DNA of 15,532 nucleotides, from assembly GCA_021802165.1 (NCBI GenBank), contig JAKAAU010000008.1, forward strand, positions 1-15,532, given 5' to 3'. The notes beneath the pieces are model-generated. The model was given only the letters and a program-made list of their open reading frames with translations. It did no database searches and was not told where the DNA came from. A program made the translations under genes and the position numbers. This DNA is from Thermoplasmata archaeon (GTDB lineage: Archaea; Thermoplasmatota; Thermoplasmata; Thermoplasmatales; Thermoplasmataceae). Of the stretch, positions 1 to 6,873 are shown piece after piece (position 1 is the first letter of the stretch; every line of letters begins with the position of its first letter).

Positions 1-287
1 TATCCATTTTGGATCACCGGGCCATTTGCATTGAAATCTATGCTGTATCCCATTGCCTCCAATGGAAGTATTATGTCTGCAAATATAATTGCCGCATCAA
101 CCTTAAGTACGTTTACAGGGAGATAGGTTATTTTTTCCGTAATGGCAGGGTCCATGCACATCTGCCTTATATTATAGTTTTTTCTGATTTCCTGATATTC
201 GCTCATATACCGCCCGGCCTGGCGCATAAACCACACAGGTATCCTCTCATGCTGGTCTCCGTGCAATGCCGCAATAAAATTATTCAT
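1..287 (-). CDS. hemE: Uroporphyrinogen decarboxylase, N-terminal part (cut by window edge)
   Basis: HemE converts uroporphyrinogen III to coproporphyrinogen III in the cytoplasm, a step of the classical haem route. Translating the minus strand from the ATG at 287 gives 95 residues, then the window ends. The family signature [11 protein letters not shown] lies at residues 21-31; its two arginines (Arg22, Arg26) and the Asp of FADI (Asp71) match the conserved substrate-binding arginines and catalytic Asp of the family. The usual Pro of RY(L/M)PEY is Ser here. The ATG overlaps the asnS stop as ATGA, so translation is probably coupled to asnS and there is no room for a separate promoter. About three quarters of the protein lies outside the window. 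The identification is firm; whether the gene is intact cannot be seen. Confidence 0.93.
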   Translation of the reverse strand, partial: MNNFIAALHGDQHERIPVWFMRQAGRYMSEYQEIRKNYNIRQMCMDPAITEKITYLPVNVLKVDAAIIFADIILPLEAMGYSIDFNANGPVIQNG

Positions 288-1597
288 GGCTTTACCCGCC
301 TTATTGTCCTGGGATACGGAATTGTTTCCCTTATATTGGAAAGCCCGCATATCCACATTACAAGCCTGTCAAGCCCAAGACCGAAGCCACTATGCGGTAT
401 GCTTCCATATTTCCTGAGGTCAACATACCAGTAATAATCTTCCGGGCTGAGCCCGTTTTTCTTGATCCTGTCAAGGAGCTCCTCCAGGTCATAAATTCTT
501 TCACCCCCGCCGAGGATCTCCCCGTAACCCTCGGGGGCAAGCAGATCATGGCAGAGTATCTCTCCTGGGCTGTCCGGATCCGGCCTGTGGTAAAATGTCT
601 TCAATGATTCCGGGTAGTCTGTAACAAATATTGGATTGTCGAAATGTACCATTATTCCATATTCTTCATCTGCACCCAGGTCATCCCCATATTTCAGGTT
701 CATCCCGAATTCCCTTGACTTCTCTATGAGGTCCCTGTATCTTATTCTCTGAAATGGAACTTTTATGTTTTCAAGCCTGGCCGGGTCCCTGTTGATTATT
801 TTGAGGTCTTCCATGTTATTTTTCAGCACCTCATCTATGATGAATTTGATCATTTTTTCCTCATCCTCCATCATATCCTCGTTGTTATACCATGCGGCCT
901 CGCCCTCTGCGTGCCAGTATTCCGTGAGGTGTCTTCTTGTACGTGATTTTTCCGCCCTGAAGCTGGGGGCTATTGTAAAGACCTTTTCCAGGCTGAATAT
1001 CATGGTTTCAAGATAAAACTGTGAGCTCTGGGTCAGGTTAACCTTTTCACCGAAGTAATCCACATTGAAAAGCGATGCACCACCCTCAGTGGCAGTTGAA
1101 ACAAACATGGGAGCCTGCACCTGATAATATCCATTCCCGTAAAAATAATCTGTGAAAGCCTTGAACACCGTTGACCTTATTTTCAGTACAGCGGTGAATT
1201 CCCGGCTCCTGAGCCATAGATGCCTGTTGTCCAGCAGAAATTCTTCGCCCAGGTCCCGGGCTATGGGAAAATTTTCGTTTCGCTCATAAATCTTGTAAGT
1301 ATTTATGGAAATCTCATAACCTGTAACTGCCCGGGGATCCTTTCTTATGGTCCCGGACAGTTCCAGGCTGCTTTCTACCGTAAGGGATGACAGGTCCTTC
1401 ATGGCATCTGCGCTCAGGTCGTCTGAGGATGCCACACACTGTACAATATCTGTTGAATCCCTTAGGACAATAAATGTAATCCTCCCTGAACTTCTAATTC
1501 TGTATACCCATCCCCTTATGGAGACTTCTTTTCCCGTAAAATTATCTGACAATACATCCCTGATTTTTTCCATTGGGAGTGAATGGGAATTATGCAT
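284..1597 (-). CDS. asnS: Asparaginyl-tRNA synthetase (class II)
   Basis: Charges tRNA(Asn) with asparagine using ATP. The 437-residue protein has the expected class IIb order: an N-terminal OB-fold anticodon-binding domain (about residues 20-105, with [10 protein letters not shown]), then the catalytic core. Motif 2 lies at about 213-233 ([17 protein letters not shown]) and motif 3 at 404-419 ([12 protein letters not shown]), with the C-terminal IRETIPYPR signature. The RRHLTEYWH stretch and the [12 protein letters not shown] block (356-367) are AsnRS-like rather than AspRS-like. The OB domain excludes the archaeal AsnA-like paralogue that lacks it. The start at 1597 gives [11 protein letters not shown]; the second ATG at 1573 also keeps the whole OB fold and cannot be excluded, since neither has a clear Shine-Dalgarno site. 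It shares a divergent promoter region with rpoE' and is followed by hemE with a 4-base overlap. Confidence 0.95.
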   Translation of the reverse strand: MHNSHSLPMEKIRDVLSDNFTGKEVSIRGWVYRIRSSGRITFIVLRDSTDIVQCVASSDDLSADAMKDLSSLTVESSLELSGTIRKDPRAVTGYEISINTYKIYERNENFPIARDLGEEFLLDNRHLWLRSREFTAVLKIRSTVFKAFTDYFYGNGYYQVQAPMFVSTATEGGASLFNVDYFGEKVNLTQSSQFYLETMIFSLEKVFTIAPSFRAEKSRTRRHLTEYWHAEGEAAWYNNEDMMEDEEKMIKFIIDEVLKNNMEDLKIINRDPARLENIKVPFQRIRYRDLIEKSREFGMNLKYGDDLGADEEYGIMVHFDNPIFVTDYPESLKTFYHRPDPDSPGEILCHDLLAPEGYGEILGGGERIYDLEELLDRIKKNGLSPEDYYWYVDLRKYGSIPHSGFGLGLDRLVMWICGLSNIRETIPYPRTIRRVKP

Positions 1598-1611
1598 ATA
1601 TTTTTTAGGTT

Positions 1612-1670
1612 TCTAAAATACATAAATATTTATAATATTATTAAATTCTTTATCAGTATTTTAGAGGAGA
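1612..1670. promoter_or_regulatory. Divergent asnS / rpoE' promoter with inverted repeat
   Basis: The 79-base spacer holds a perfect palindrome ATAAATATTTAT (1622-1633) overlapping a second, ATAATATTAT (1632-1641). Being symmetrical, these can act as TATA boxes on both strands. Outside them lies a perfect 10-base inverted repeat, TCTAAAATAC (1612-1621) and GTATTTTAGA (1656-1665). A TATA box centred near 1630 predicts an rpoE' transcript start near 1656, inside the right arm. A Shine-Dalgarno-like GAGGAG (1664-1669) precedes the rpoE' ATG at 1677. The repeat is seen directly; promoter and operator roles are inferred. Confidence 0.6.
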
Positions 1671-1676
1671 ATTAAT

Positions 1677-2252
1677 ATGTACATATTGCTTGAGGATGAA
1701 TACGTAATCAGGGTTCCGCCTGAACTGTTAAATGATGATTATTCTGAGGCCGTTATTGAAGCTTCAAAATCAATTCTGGAGGGGAAACTGGTAGACATAC
1801 TGGAAGGTGAAAAAAGCCTGGGAAAATCATACATAGTTTCAGTAAGCAACATTGAAATGAAGGGTGAAGGCACCATAGTTCATGGGGATGGTGGGGTCTA
1901 CCAGCCCATTCATTACACTGCCCTTGCATACTTCCCCAGGATGCAGGAGGTTGTTGATGGAATCGTCGAGGGAATCCAGAAATTTGGTGCATTCATAAGA
2001 TTCGGGCCCTTTGAGGGCTTGTTGCATATCAGCCAGATCATGGATGATTCCATAAATGTAGATATGGATAATCAGAGAATAGTAGGAAAAGATACCAAGA
2101 TGGAGCTAAAAGTTGGAGATAAGATCAGGGTGAGAATAGTTGCATTGAATCTTGCGTCTGCATCACTATCTGACAGCAAAATCGGATTTACCGCGAAACA
2201 GCCAGGTCTGGGAAAACCTGAGTGGATACAAAAACAGGATATAAATAATTGA
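1677..2252 (+). CDS. rpoE1: DNA-directed RNA polymerase subunit Rpo7 (RpoE')
   Basis: Rpo7/RpoE' is the archaeal counterpart of eukaryotic Rpb7. With Rpo4 it forms the stalk of RNA polymerase, which helps open-complex formation and binds nascent RNA. The 191 residues match the family: an N-terminal Rpb7 tip domain (about 1-80, starting MYILLEDEYVIRVPPE) and an S1/OB RNA-binding domain (about 88-160, GIVEGIQKFGAFIRFGPFEGL). The C-terminal PGLGKPEWI is also usual for this family. The ATG at 1677 is preceded by a GAGGAG site. It is the first gene of a tight plus-strand operon with spt4, the DUF359 kinase and two ribosomal proteins, an arrangement common in Euryarchaeota. Confidence 0.95.
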   Translation: MYILLEDEYVIRVPPELLNDDYSEAVIEASKSILEGKLVDILEGEKSLGKSYIVSVSNIEMKGEGTIVHGDGGVYQPIHYTALAYFPRMQEVVDGIVEGIQKFGAFIRFGPFEGLLHISQIMDDSINVDMDNQRIVGKDTKMELKVGDKIRVRIVALNLASASLSDSKIGFTAKQPGLGKPEWIQKQDINN

Positions 2253-2260
2253 GGGATAAG

Positions 2261-2452
2261 ATGGCGAAAGTATATAAGGCCTGCAGGATATGCAAAAGAT
2301 TGACAACCGAGGATGTATGCCCCGTCCATGGCGAGGAAAGAACAAAACCGGACTGGTTCGGCTTTTTGATTATAAATGATATACATTCACAAATAGCCCA
2401 GAAGGCAGATATAAAGGAACCAGGTATATATGCCATTAAAGTTAGATCATGA
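2261..2452 (+). CDS. spt4: Transcription elongation factor Spt4 (RpoE'')
   Basis: Spt4 pairs with the NGN domain of Spt5 (NusG-like) and supports processive transcription elongation. The protein is 63 residues from the ATG at 2261 (MAKVYKACRICK), with the typical zinc ribbon, the DWFG motif and the closing [10 protein letters not shown] strand. The first three zinc ligands are Cys8, Cys11 and Cys20; the fourth position of the usual CxxC is His23 (CPVHG), which should still bind zinc. An in-frame TTG at 2249 would add four residues, but it overlaps the rpoE' stop, and GAGGGA (2251-2256) is well placed for the ATG at 2261. Its 3' end overlaps the next gene by 23 bases, suggesting coupled translation. 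Confidence 0.93.
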   Translation: MAKVYKACRICKRLTTEDVCPVHGEERTKPDWFGFLIINDIHSQIAQKADIKEPGIYAIKVRS

Positions 2453-2936
2453 TATTGCGGTGGGAGATCATGCGAGAAATGCCATAAAGAGTTTTAAATA
2501 TTCTTTATGCAATTTGGATGATATCAGGCTTCTTGCAATGCATAATAAAATTGTATCTGTTGGTGATGTTACAACAGAAAAACTTTTAAAAGCAGGGATA
2601 GAGATTAAACTCCAGGTTGTTGACCTTGTAACAAAGAGGGATGAGAGGCACTTTGAACATGTGGAAGGATCCTGTGAGGTTGCGAATCCACCAGGAACCA
2701 TATCGCTGCAGTTGATGGATGCCATTGCCCATTTTATGGGACAGGATAAAATTGGGAGAATTGAGGTCAGCGGAGAGGAGGACCTGGCAGTAATACCAAT
2801 AATCTTTTATGCAGATAATAATACAGTAATAGTTTATGGTGTACCGGATACAGGTATGGCATTCATAAAAGTTAATGAGGACATAAAAAAAGAAATTGAA
2901 AATATGATAATGGAGATGTATGGAAATGAGCAATGA
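2430..2936 (+). CDS. GTP-dependent dephospho-CoA kinase (DUF359 family)
   Basis: This family phosphorylates dephospho-CoA to CoA using GTP, the last step of archaeal coenzyme A synthesis; the activity was shown for a Thermococcus homologue and is inferred here. The 168 residues carry the family blocks VGDVTTE (44-50), VVDLVTKR (63-70), NPPGTIS (86-92), [12 protein letters not shown] (112-123) and [10 protein letters not shown] (133-142). The ATG at 2430 lies inside spt4 and gives MPLKLDHDI, in line with family starts. The first 40 residues look more divergent than the rest. Lying between a transcription factor and ribosomal protein genes is typical in archaea, so the gene shares their mRNA. 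Confidence 0.88.
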   Translation: MPLKLDHDIAVGDHARNAIKSFKYSLCNLDDIRLLAMHNKIVSVGDVTTEKLLKAGIEIKLQVVDLVTKRDERHFEHVEGSCEVANPPGTISLQLMDAIAHFMGQDKIGRIEVSGEEDLAVIPIIFYADNNTVIVYGVPDTGMAFIKVNEDIKKEIENMIMEMYGNEQ

Positions 2937-3243
2937 AAAAATGATAAAAAATTTCAGCGTTGATTCAGAAAGGGATAACAAGCTGCTGTTCAGAAAGGAG
3001 ATAAAATATACTCTGGATTTCAAATCTGGAAAAACTGTAAGCAGAAAGGAAATAAAGGATCTTTTTGTGGATTATTACAAGGCCAAGGAGGATGTAATAA
3101 TAGTGGACAGGAATATACAGGAGACCGGAAAGGATTCACTTAAAGGTTATGTTAAAATATATGATACAAAGGAACACGCTATGTTATATGAGCCTGATTA
3201 TGAACTCATAAGAAATGGATTAAAGGAAAAGGAGAGTAAATAA
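2920..3243 (+). CDS. rps24e: 30S ribosomal protein S24e
   Basis: A small-subunit ribosomal protein shared by archaea and eukaryotes. The 107 residues contain the family pattern [17 protein letters not shown] near the N-terminus, [11 protein letters not shown] in the middle, and GYVKIYD followed by [10 protein letters not shown] near the end. Starts at 2920 (MEMSNEK) and 2926 (MSNEK) are both possible; a GGAG at 2912-2915 sits 4 or 10 bases upstream, so the second has the better spacing. Both overlap the end of the DUF359 gene. The stop TAA shares its last base with the ATG of rps27ae (TAATG), a classic coupling arrangement. Confidence 0.94.
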   Translation: MEMSNEKMIKNFSVDSERDNKLLFRKEIKYTLDFKSGKTVSRKEIKDLFVDYYKAKEDVIIVDRNIQETGKDSLKGYVKIYDTKEHAMLYEPDYELIRNGLKEKESK

Positions 3244-3398
3244 TGGAAAAGAGAGAATTGTACGCGGTTGAAGAAGGGAAGGTAGTAAGAAAGAGGAGAA
3301 CATGCCCCAGATGCGGTGCAGGTGTTTATCTTGCAGAGCATTCAGACAGGTATACATGCGGAAAATGTGGTTATACAGAATTTAAGAAGAAAAAATAA
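3243..3398 (+). CDS. rps27ae: 30S ribosomal protein S27ae
   Basis: A 51-residue zinc-binding small-subunit protein, the archaeal homologue of the ribosomal part of the eukaryotic ubiquitin-S27a fusion. It begins [19 protein letters not shown], then a four-Cys zinc ribbon: Cys21-x2-Cys24 (CPRCG) and Cys39-x2-Cys42 (CGKCG), closing with YTEFKKKK. Family members place rps27ae directly after rps24e, as here (one-base TAATG overlap). It ends the plus-strand operon; a T5 run at 3399-3403 follows the stop, and the convergent zinc-finger gene ends three bases away. Confidence 0.95.
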   Translation: MEKRELYAVEEGKVVRKRRTCPRCGAGVYLAEHSDRYTCGKCGYTEFKKKK

Positions 3399-3404
3399 TT
3401 TTTA
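3390..3404. terminator. Overlapping T-run terminators between convergent genes
   Basis: A T5 run (3399-3403) follows the rps27ae stop on the plus strand. Reading the other way, the A-run that encodes the last lysines of S27ae (3390-3395) is a T-run on the minus strand just after the DUF2175-like stop. Archaeal termination commonly uses such T-runs without a hairpin. Only three bases (3399-3401) separate the two coding regions. Confidence 0.45.
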
Positions 3405-3701
3405 TAAATTATAAATAAGCCCGGTTGTTTCTCCGGCCTGTTTTTCTATTGCATTTATTCTACGCCTTATCAATTCAGATGTTTCTTTATCTTCTGATTT
3501 TAGGCTGAGAAGGCTTACAAGCATGGTTAATTCATAATCAAGTATCATGCTGAGATTCCTCAGGTATTCTGCCTTGCCCTCAGGTACCTTCTTTCTCTCT
3601 GTAGCTACGAAGCAATCCATATGTACCGGCCCTTCCTTCGTGAAGGTAAATTTCTCACCTGTCTTTATTATTTTGTTGCATACATAACATCCGTATTCCA
3701 T
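3402..3701 (-). CDS. Small zinc-finger protein, DUF2175-like
   Basis: The function is unknown. The 99 residues start with a compact treble-clef or LIM-like zinc site: Cys5-x2-Cys8, then His27-x2-Cys30 (VHMDC), joined by GEKFTFTKEGP. This pattern resembles archaeal DUF2175. The rest (about 40-99) is predicted helical, with LRNLSMILDYELTMLVSLL and RRRINAIEKQ, and could form a coiled coil or helical hairpin for dimerisation. A minus-strand TATA-like GATAAATTTAA (3725-3735) lies about 28 bases before the ATG at 3701, so the mRNA is probably leaderless. The 3' end meets rps27ae convergently. A DNA- or protein-binding adaptor is possible but unsupported. Confidence 0.7.
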   Translation of the reverse strand: MEYGCYVCNKIIKTGEKFTFTKEGPVHMDCFVATERKKVPEGKAEYLRNLSMILDYELTMLVSLLSLKSEDKETSELIRRRINAIEKQAGETTGLIYNL

Positions 3702-3724
3702 GATACCCTATGAATTTGCAGATG

Positions 3725-3735
3725 TTAAATTTATC
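3725..3735 (-). promoter_or_regulatory. TATA box of the DUF2175-like gene
   Basis: On the minus strand this reads GATAAATTTAA, centred about 28-29 bases before the ATG at 3701, the spacing expected for a leaderless archaeal transcript. Confidence 0.4.
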
Positions 3736-3759
3736 GCTGCTAAGGAATTTACATACATT

Positions 3760-4122
3760 TTATTTATTGATCTTCTTTACCATTAACTTCAGGCCGCTAC
3801 GCCCTGTGACCACAACCCTGTCAAATTTTTCTATATCTTCCTCACCTGTGTTTACAACCTCCCATGAAACCCCATCTATGGTAATGAATCCACTGCCATT
3901 TTTACTGATTTTATTGCTGGCGACTCCTATGGCATTTGACATTGATTCTGAACCGGTATAATGCCTTCCCCGCTGTGATGAAATAATTTTATAAAGATAA
4001 TAAACGGTAAACGTGATTATTACTATAAACGCCACGATGGCCAGAATTACTGCAAATATAAGGCTGCCAGGTACCGCGCTGGCATAGTCCACCAGAAGGG
4101 AATTCATCATGCTGTCTATCAT
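3760..4122 (-). CDS. Short NfeD-like membrane protein
   Basis: The 120 residues form one hydrophobic segment (about 19-45, LIFAVILAIVAFIVIITF), a basic turn (QRGRH, 50-54), and a C-terminal OB-fold like that of NfeD proteins: GVASNKISKNGSGFITIDG, then VSWEVV and a final VVVTGRSGLKLMV. Basic residues after the segment suggest the OB domain is cytoplasmic. NfeD proteins usually act with membrane proteases or stomatin/SPFH partners in membrane quality control; no partner gene lies beside it here. The short form lacks the N-terminal serine protease of long NfeD. Met5 and Met6 are alternative starts. A TATA-like CTTTTAATAAAG is at 4139-4150 (minus). Confidence 0.72.
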   Translation of the reverse strand: MIDSMMNSLLVDYASAVPGSLIFAVILAIVAFIVIITFTVYYLYKIISSQRGRHYTGSESMSNAIGVASNKISKNGSGFITIDGVSWEVVNTGEEDIEKFDRVVVTGRSGLKLMVKKINK

Positions 4123-4138
4123 AGATTAATATACTATA

Positions 4139-4150
4139 CTTTATTAAAAG
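4139..4150 (-). promoter_or_regulatory. Possible TATA box of the NfeD-like gene
   Basis: The minus strand reads CTTTTAATAAAG, centred about 22 bases before the ATG at 4122. The spacing is slightly short, so this is tentative. Confidence 0.3.
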
Positions 4151-4209
4151 AATTTCTATTAATTTTTTTAAATGAAGAAAAGATTGCTTAAAAAATACTA
4201 TAATGGAAG

Positions 4210-4818
4210 TTACTGGTACATATTCTTCGGTGCAGCGCCCGCATCCAGAACTTCTGATATAAGTTTCTCGGCATCCTCGCTCCCCAGCCCCAGTGAAGAC
4301 ATTAAATAATTCTTTATGTCCTCCCTGGATTTTCCAGCCTTTGCCATTTCCTTTATCATCATGCCTGTTCTCTCTATTACGCTTGCATTGAATTCATCCT
4401 CAAGATTTAGTGCCCTCACCATGAGGTAAAAAGCTGCAAGAATAGTGTTGAGACCGGTATTAAGAACATCCCTGGTAAATGTGGTTGCATCAAAATCTTC
4501 CCTTGCCACAACCTCCTCATTTATTCCGTCCAGCATGAATTTTACTAGTTCCACCCGGGCGTTCAGCAGAAGAAGTGTCCTGTAGATCTTCAATCGTGGT
4601 TCATTTTCAATTGTAGCCGTTTCCATGCCAGTTCTCACTATGAGGTTTATTGCCCCCTTTTCACTGTCAGCGTATAGAAATATATCAAAGGGAATTTTTT
4701 CATTCTGGAGCACCGTATAATCTCCAGCCTTGGATATAGTCCATTTAAGATCTATAAGCGTTTTTGCATTATCGTTTCCTGAACTAAGCCATTTAACAAT
4801 TTCGTCTGAAGTAACCAT
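4210..4818 (-). CDS. Unrecognised 202-residue soluble protein
   Basis: I do not recognise this protein. It is acidic to neutral with no membrane segment or signal peptide. Residues 1-75 look mixed alpha/beta (VKWLSSGNDNAKTLIDLKW; IPFDIFLYADSEKGAINLIV). Residues 76-140 are mostly helical with several charged helices (RLKIYRTLLLLNARVELVKF), and 150-195 form further helices ending in GLGSEDAEKLISEVLDAG. The overall pattern loosely recalls YbjN/SecB-chaperone-like folds, but that is only an impression. The ATG at 4818 is supported by a TATA-like sequence 27 bases upstream. Its neighbours are the RPA genes upstream and the NfeD-like gene downstream, with its own promoter, so context gives little about its job. 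Confidence 0.8.
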   Translation of the reverse strand: MVTSDEIVKWLSSGNDNAKTLIDLKWTISKAGDYTVLQNEKIPFDIFLYADSEKGAINLIVRTGMETATIENEPRLKIYRTLLLLNARVELVKFMLDGINEEVVAREDFDATTFTRDVLNTGLNTILAAFYLMVRALNLEDEFNASVIERTGMMIKEMAKAGKSREDIKNYLMSSLGLGSEDAEKLISEVLDAGAAPKNMYQ

Positions 4819-4839
4819 AAACTAATAACACGGGAAAGT

Positions 4840-4851
4840 ATTTTAAATATT
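4840..4851 (-). promoter_or_regulatory. TATA box of the 202-residue protein gene
   Basis: The minus strand reads AATATTTAAAAT, centred 27 bases before the ATG at 4818, which fits a leaderless transcript. Confidence 0.45.
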
Positions 4852-4904
4852 TGATTATAAAGTAAATATTCAGAATGTCTGTTATTTTCTTTTTTAAAAT
4901 ACCA

Positions 4905-5786
4905 TCATAGTGCCTTGTATCTTTTTAATGAAACCTCATATATCTCTCCCATGGATCCAAGGGCATTTAATATCTCATCCACCCTTTCCCTCGGGATTCC
5001 TGCATTGGAACATGAAATTACAATATCATCGTATTTGCATCCCGGTCCGCTGTCATTATTTTTTATATAATCAAGTAGGAATGCCTCAACGTTTACTGTT
5101 TCACCTGAAGTGGATGGTTTTTCATCCTCCAGTGTTGCCTGCCCGGCCTCTCCACTGTAACCTGATTGGTTTTCTACAGGAGCCGGGGATTCAAAGTTTA
5201 TTGATGACAGGGCATTCATATAAGATGTGAAATCATAGTCATGGTAATTTTCCCTGGCACGTATAGCATCATCTGCCTCATCCCGGGAGTAGCCCAGCCC
5301 TACAAGTGTATCTGCAGTGGCATTCTCATCCTTCAGGGCCTCTGTGATGCCGAGAAGTTTTCTCCGGGTAACGTATGATGCCCTTACCCCCCAGAAATAC
5401 CTTTCTGTGTCTGATATCTTTTTTATCAGCTCGGGATTGATTGAAAAGTAGAATATGCCATCGTCTGTTTTAAATGAGCTTACCTTTCCCATTACAACAA
5501 CAGTATCGTTTACATTATATTTATCAAGCTCCTCTGCCATTTCACTGCTGAAACCTGTTTTGAACCCGGTTAGATAGAAAGACCCGAGATAATCCGCAAC
5601 GGTTACCTTTACCATCCGGTCATCTGAACTTTTATAAGTTATTATTCCTGCGAGCAGGACCCTCTTCAGCTTTGTCCCCAGAGGAGTTATTACATATGGC
5701 CTCTTTTCCTCGCCTTCCAGCCTGTTGGAATCTTTAAGTTCCCGTGAAAATACCCAGTATGAAGTTTCTCTTTTTGTATACGCCAT
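4905..5786 (-). CDS. RPA-associated protein (COG3390-like)
   Basis: Partner of archaeal replication protein A; family members bind RPA and are encoded beside it in Euryarchaeota. The 293 residues start TKRETSYWVFSREL, then an OB fold (about 34-125) with VITPLGTKLKRVLLAGI, VADYLGSFYLTGF and VVVMGKVSSFKTDDG. Helices at 145-180 include LVGLGYSRDEADDAIRARE (161-179), like a UBA or RuvA-C helical unit. A low-complexity acidic/Ser-rich linker (about 197-230) leads to a probable winged helix (231-293), as in eukaryotic RPA32. The ATG at 5786 lies 9 bases after the RPA stop, preceded by GGTGA (5793-5797), so the two are co-translated. Confidence 0.85.
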   Translation of the reverse strand: MAYTKRETSYWVFSRELKDSNRLEGEEKRPYVITPLGTKLKRVLLAGIITYKSSDDRMVKVTVADYLGSFYLTGFKTGFSSEMAEELDKYNVNDTVVVMGKVSSFKTDDGIFYFSINPELIKKISDTERYFWGVRASYVTRRKLLGITEALKDENATADTLVGLGYSRDEADDAIRARENYHDYDFTSYMNALSSINFESPAPVENQSGYSGEAGQATLEDEKPSTSGETVNVEAFLLDYIKNNDSGPGCKYDDIVISCSNAGIPRERVDEILNALGSMGEIYEVSLKRYKAL

Positions 5787-5795
5787 TTAAATCAC

Positions 5796-6845
5796 CTATT
5801 GACTGACCTTTATATCTTTTTCTATGTCTTCCCTGGTTATAGCACTTATGGCATTGACCCTCAGTGACAGGTCATCTTCGTTTTTAATAAAATCTGCGTT
5901 GACACGGACTGCATGCCCGTATAGCCTGTCCTCCAGCATCCTGTAGATGTCGCCAGCAACCCTCGGGAGATCCTCCTCCTTTATTCCCAGAAATGGCATT
6001 ACTGCCTTTTTTCCGGCTATGCACTGTATATACCTTGTCCCATCGTCCAGCGTGAAATATGAGAATATGTCCAGTTTTGTTGGCTTATCTGGATGATCAG
6101 GGCAGACACCGGTACTTAATGGTTTATTGCACTCACTGCAGCGCTTTATTATCCCGCTTTTTGTGCCCAGTGTTATTATGAACCCCAGTATTGTTATGCC
6201 CCCGGCAGGATTGTCCACCTCAAATAATTTGTAATATCTTTCAAAGTCCATGTCTTCATTTTCCGGATAAACCTCAGTTTTGTCACCTATTGAAATCTCG
6301 AGCTGTTTGTTGAACTCAGAAACGCGGGCTCCAACTAGCCTGTAAATTTTGCCGTTTTCCAGTGGCTGCCCGAAGGATGAAATTCTGACACGGGACGTAT
6401 CATCCTCTATAAACCCATTGTATATTGTAAATGTATTTCCAGCCTTGCTGTATTCCTTGCCCGCCATGTTGCTTATCTTTCCGGTTACAGTAACAAAGGG
6501 ATTCTTCAGGGAAAGATCCATTAATTTTGTCTCTTTGTATGTCCTTTTTACCTCAATATCTTCCCCGGGTTTAAGCAGTATCTCTGTCTTCGAATCAAAA
6601 TATAGCCTTATTCTCTCATTGTAAACCCTTGATCTGGCATATTTTATCTGCACAGTATCCCCGGCCTTAATAGGTGCCGGGAACTCCCATGCAGTATATG
6701 GAAGAACTCCCGTCTCATCCCCAACAAGGCCGTAATAATATACTGTTTCGCCCCTGGATGTAGTTGTTTCTCTCCTGGACAGCGAGAGAATTTTAACCTT
6801 GAGTTCTAAATTGGGGGTTTCTCCATGGATTTCATCTATTTTCAT
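5796..6845 (-). CDS. Replication protein A, OB-fold ssDNA-binding protein with zinc finger
   Basis: Binds single-stranded DNA during replication, recombination and repair. The 349 residues show OB-fold segments at about 12-92 (YYYGLVGDETGVLPYTAWE) and 114-192 (FVTVTGKISNM, GFIEDDTSRVRISSFG), and a third C-terminal region around 213-335. The latter contains the family zinc site Cys236-x2-Cys239-x8-Cys248-x2-His251 (RCSECNKPLSTGVCPDHPD). It ends with TAG, then GGTGA and the ATG of its associated protein. Upstream, 23 bases separate it from gcvPB. A TATA-like sequence across the gcvPB stop (about 6863-6873) sits 23 bases before the ATG, so it may have its own promoter as well as possible read-through. 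Confidence 0.9.
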   Translation of the reverse strand: MKIDEIHGETPNLELKVKILSLSRRETTTSRGETVYYYGLVGDETGVLPYTAWEFPAPIKAGDTVQIKYARSRVYNERIRLYFDSKTEILLKPGEDIEVKRTYKETKLMDLSLKNPFVTVTGKISNMAGKEYSKAGNTFTIYNGFIEDDTSRVRISSFGQPLENGKIYRLVGARVSEFNKQLEISIGDKTEVYPENEDMDFERYYKLFEVDNPAGGITILGFIITLGTKSGIIKRCSECNKPLSTGVCPDHPDKPTKLDIFSYFTLDDGTRYIQCIAGKKAVMPFLGIKEEDLPRVAGDIYRMLEDRLYGHAVRVNADFIKNEDDLSLRVNAISAITREDIEKDIKVSQ

Positions 6846-6862
6846 TATTTCGCATCTCTTGA

Positions 6863-6873
6863 GTTTATTTAAG
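6863..6873 (-). promoter_or_regulatory. Possible internal promoter of the RPA genes
   Basis: The minus strand reads CTTAAATAAAC across the gcvPB stop, centred about 23 bases before the RPA ATG at 6845. It would let RPA be transcribed independently of gcvPA-gcvPB. Tentative. Confidence 0.3.

Noticed and set aside
9..434. Plus-strand open frame of 141 codons
   Set aside because: It lies opposite hemE and asnS; the minus-strand translations show clear family motifs, while this one shows none.
284..1597. Aspartyl-tRNA synthetase
   Set aside because: The RRHLTEYWH and [12 protein letters not shown] blocks match AsnRS rather than archaeal AspRS.
2249..2260. TTG start for spt4
   Set aside because: It overlaps the rpoE' stop, and a Shine-Dalgarno site is correctly placed for the ATG at 2261.
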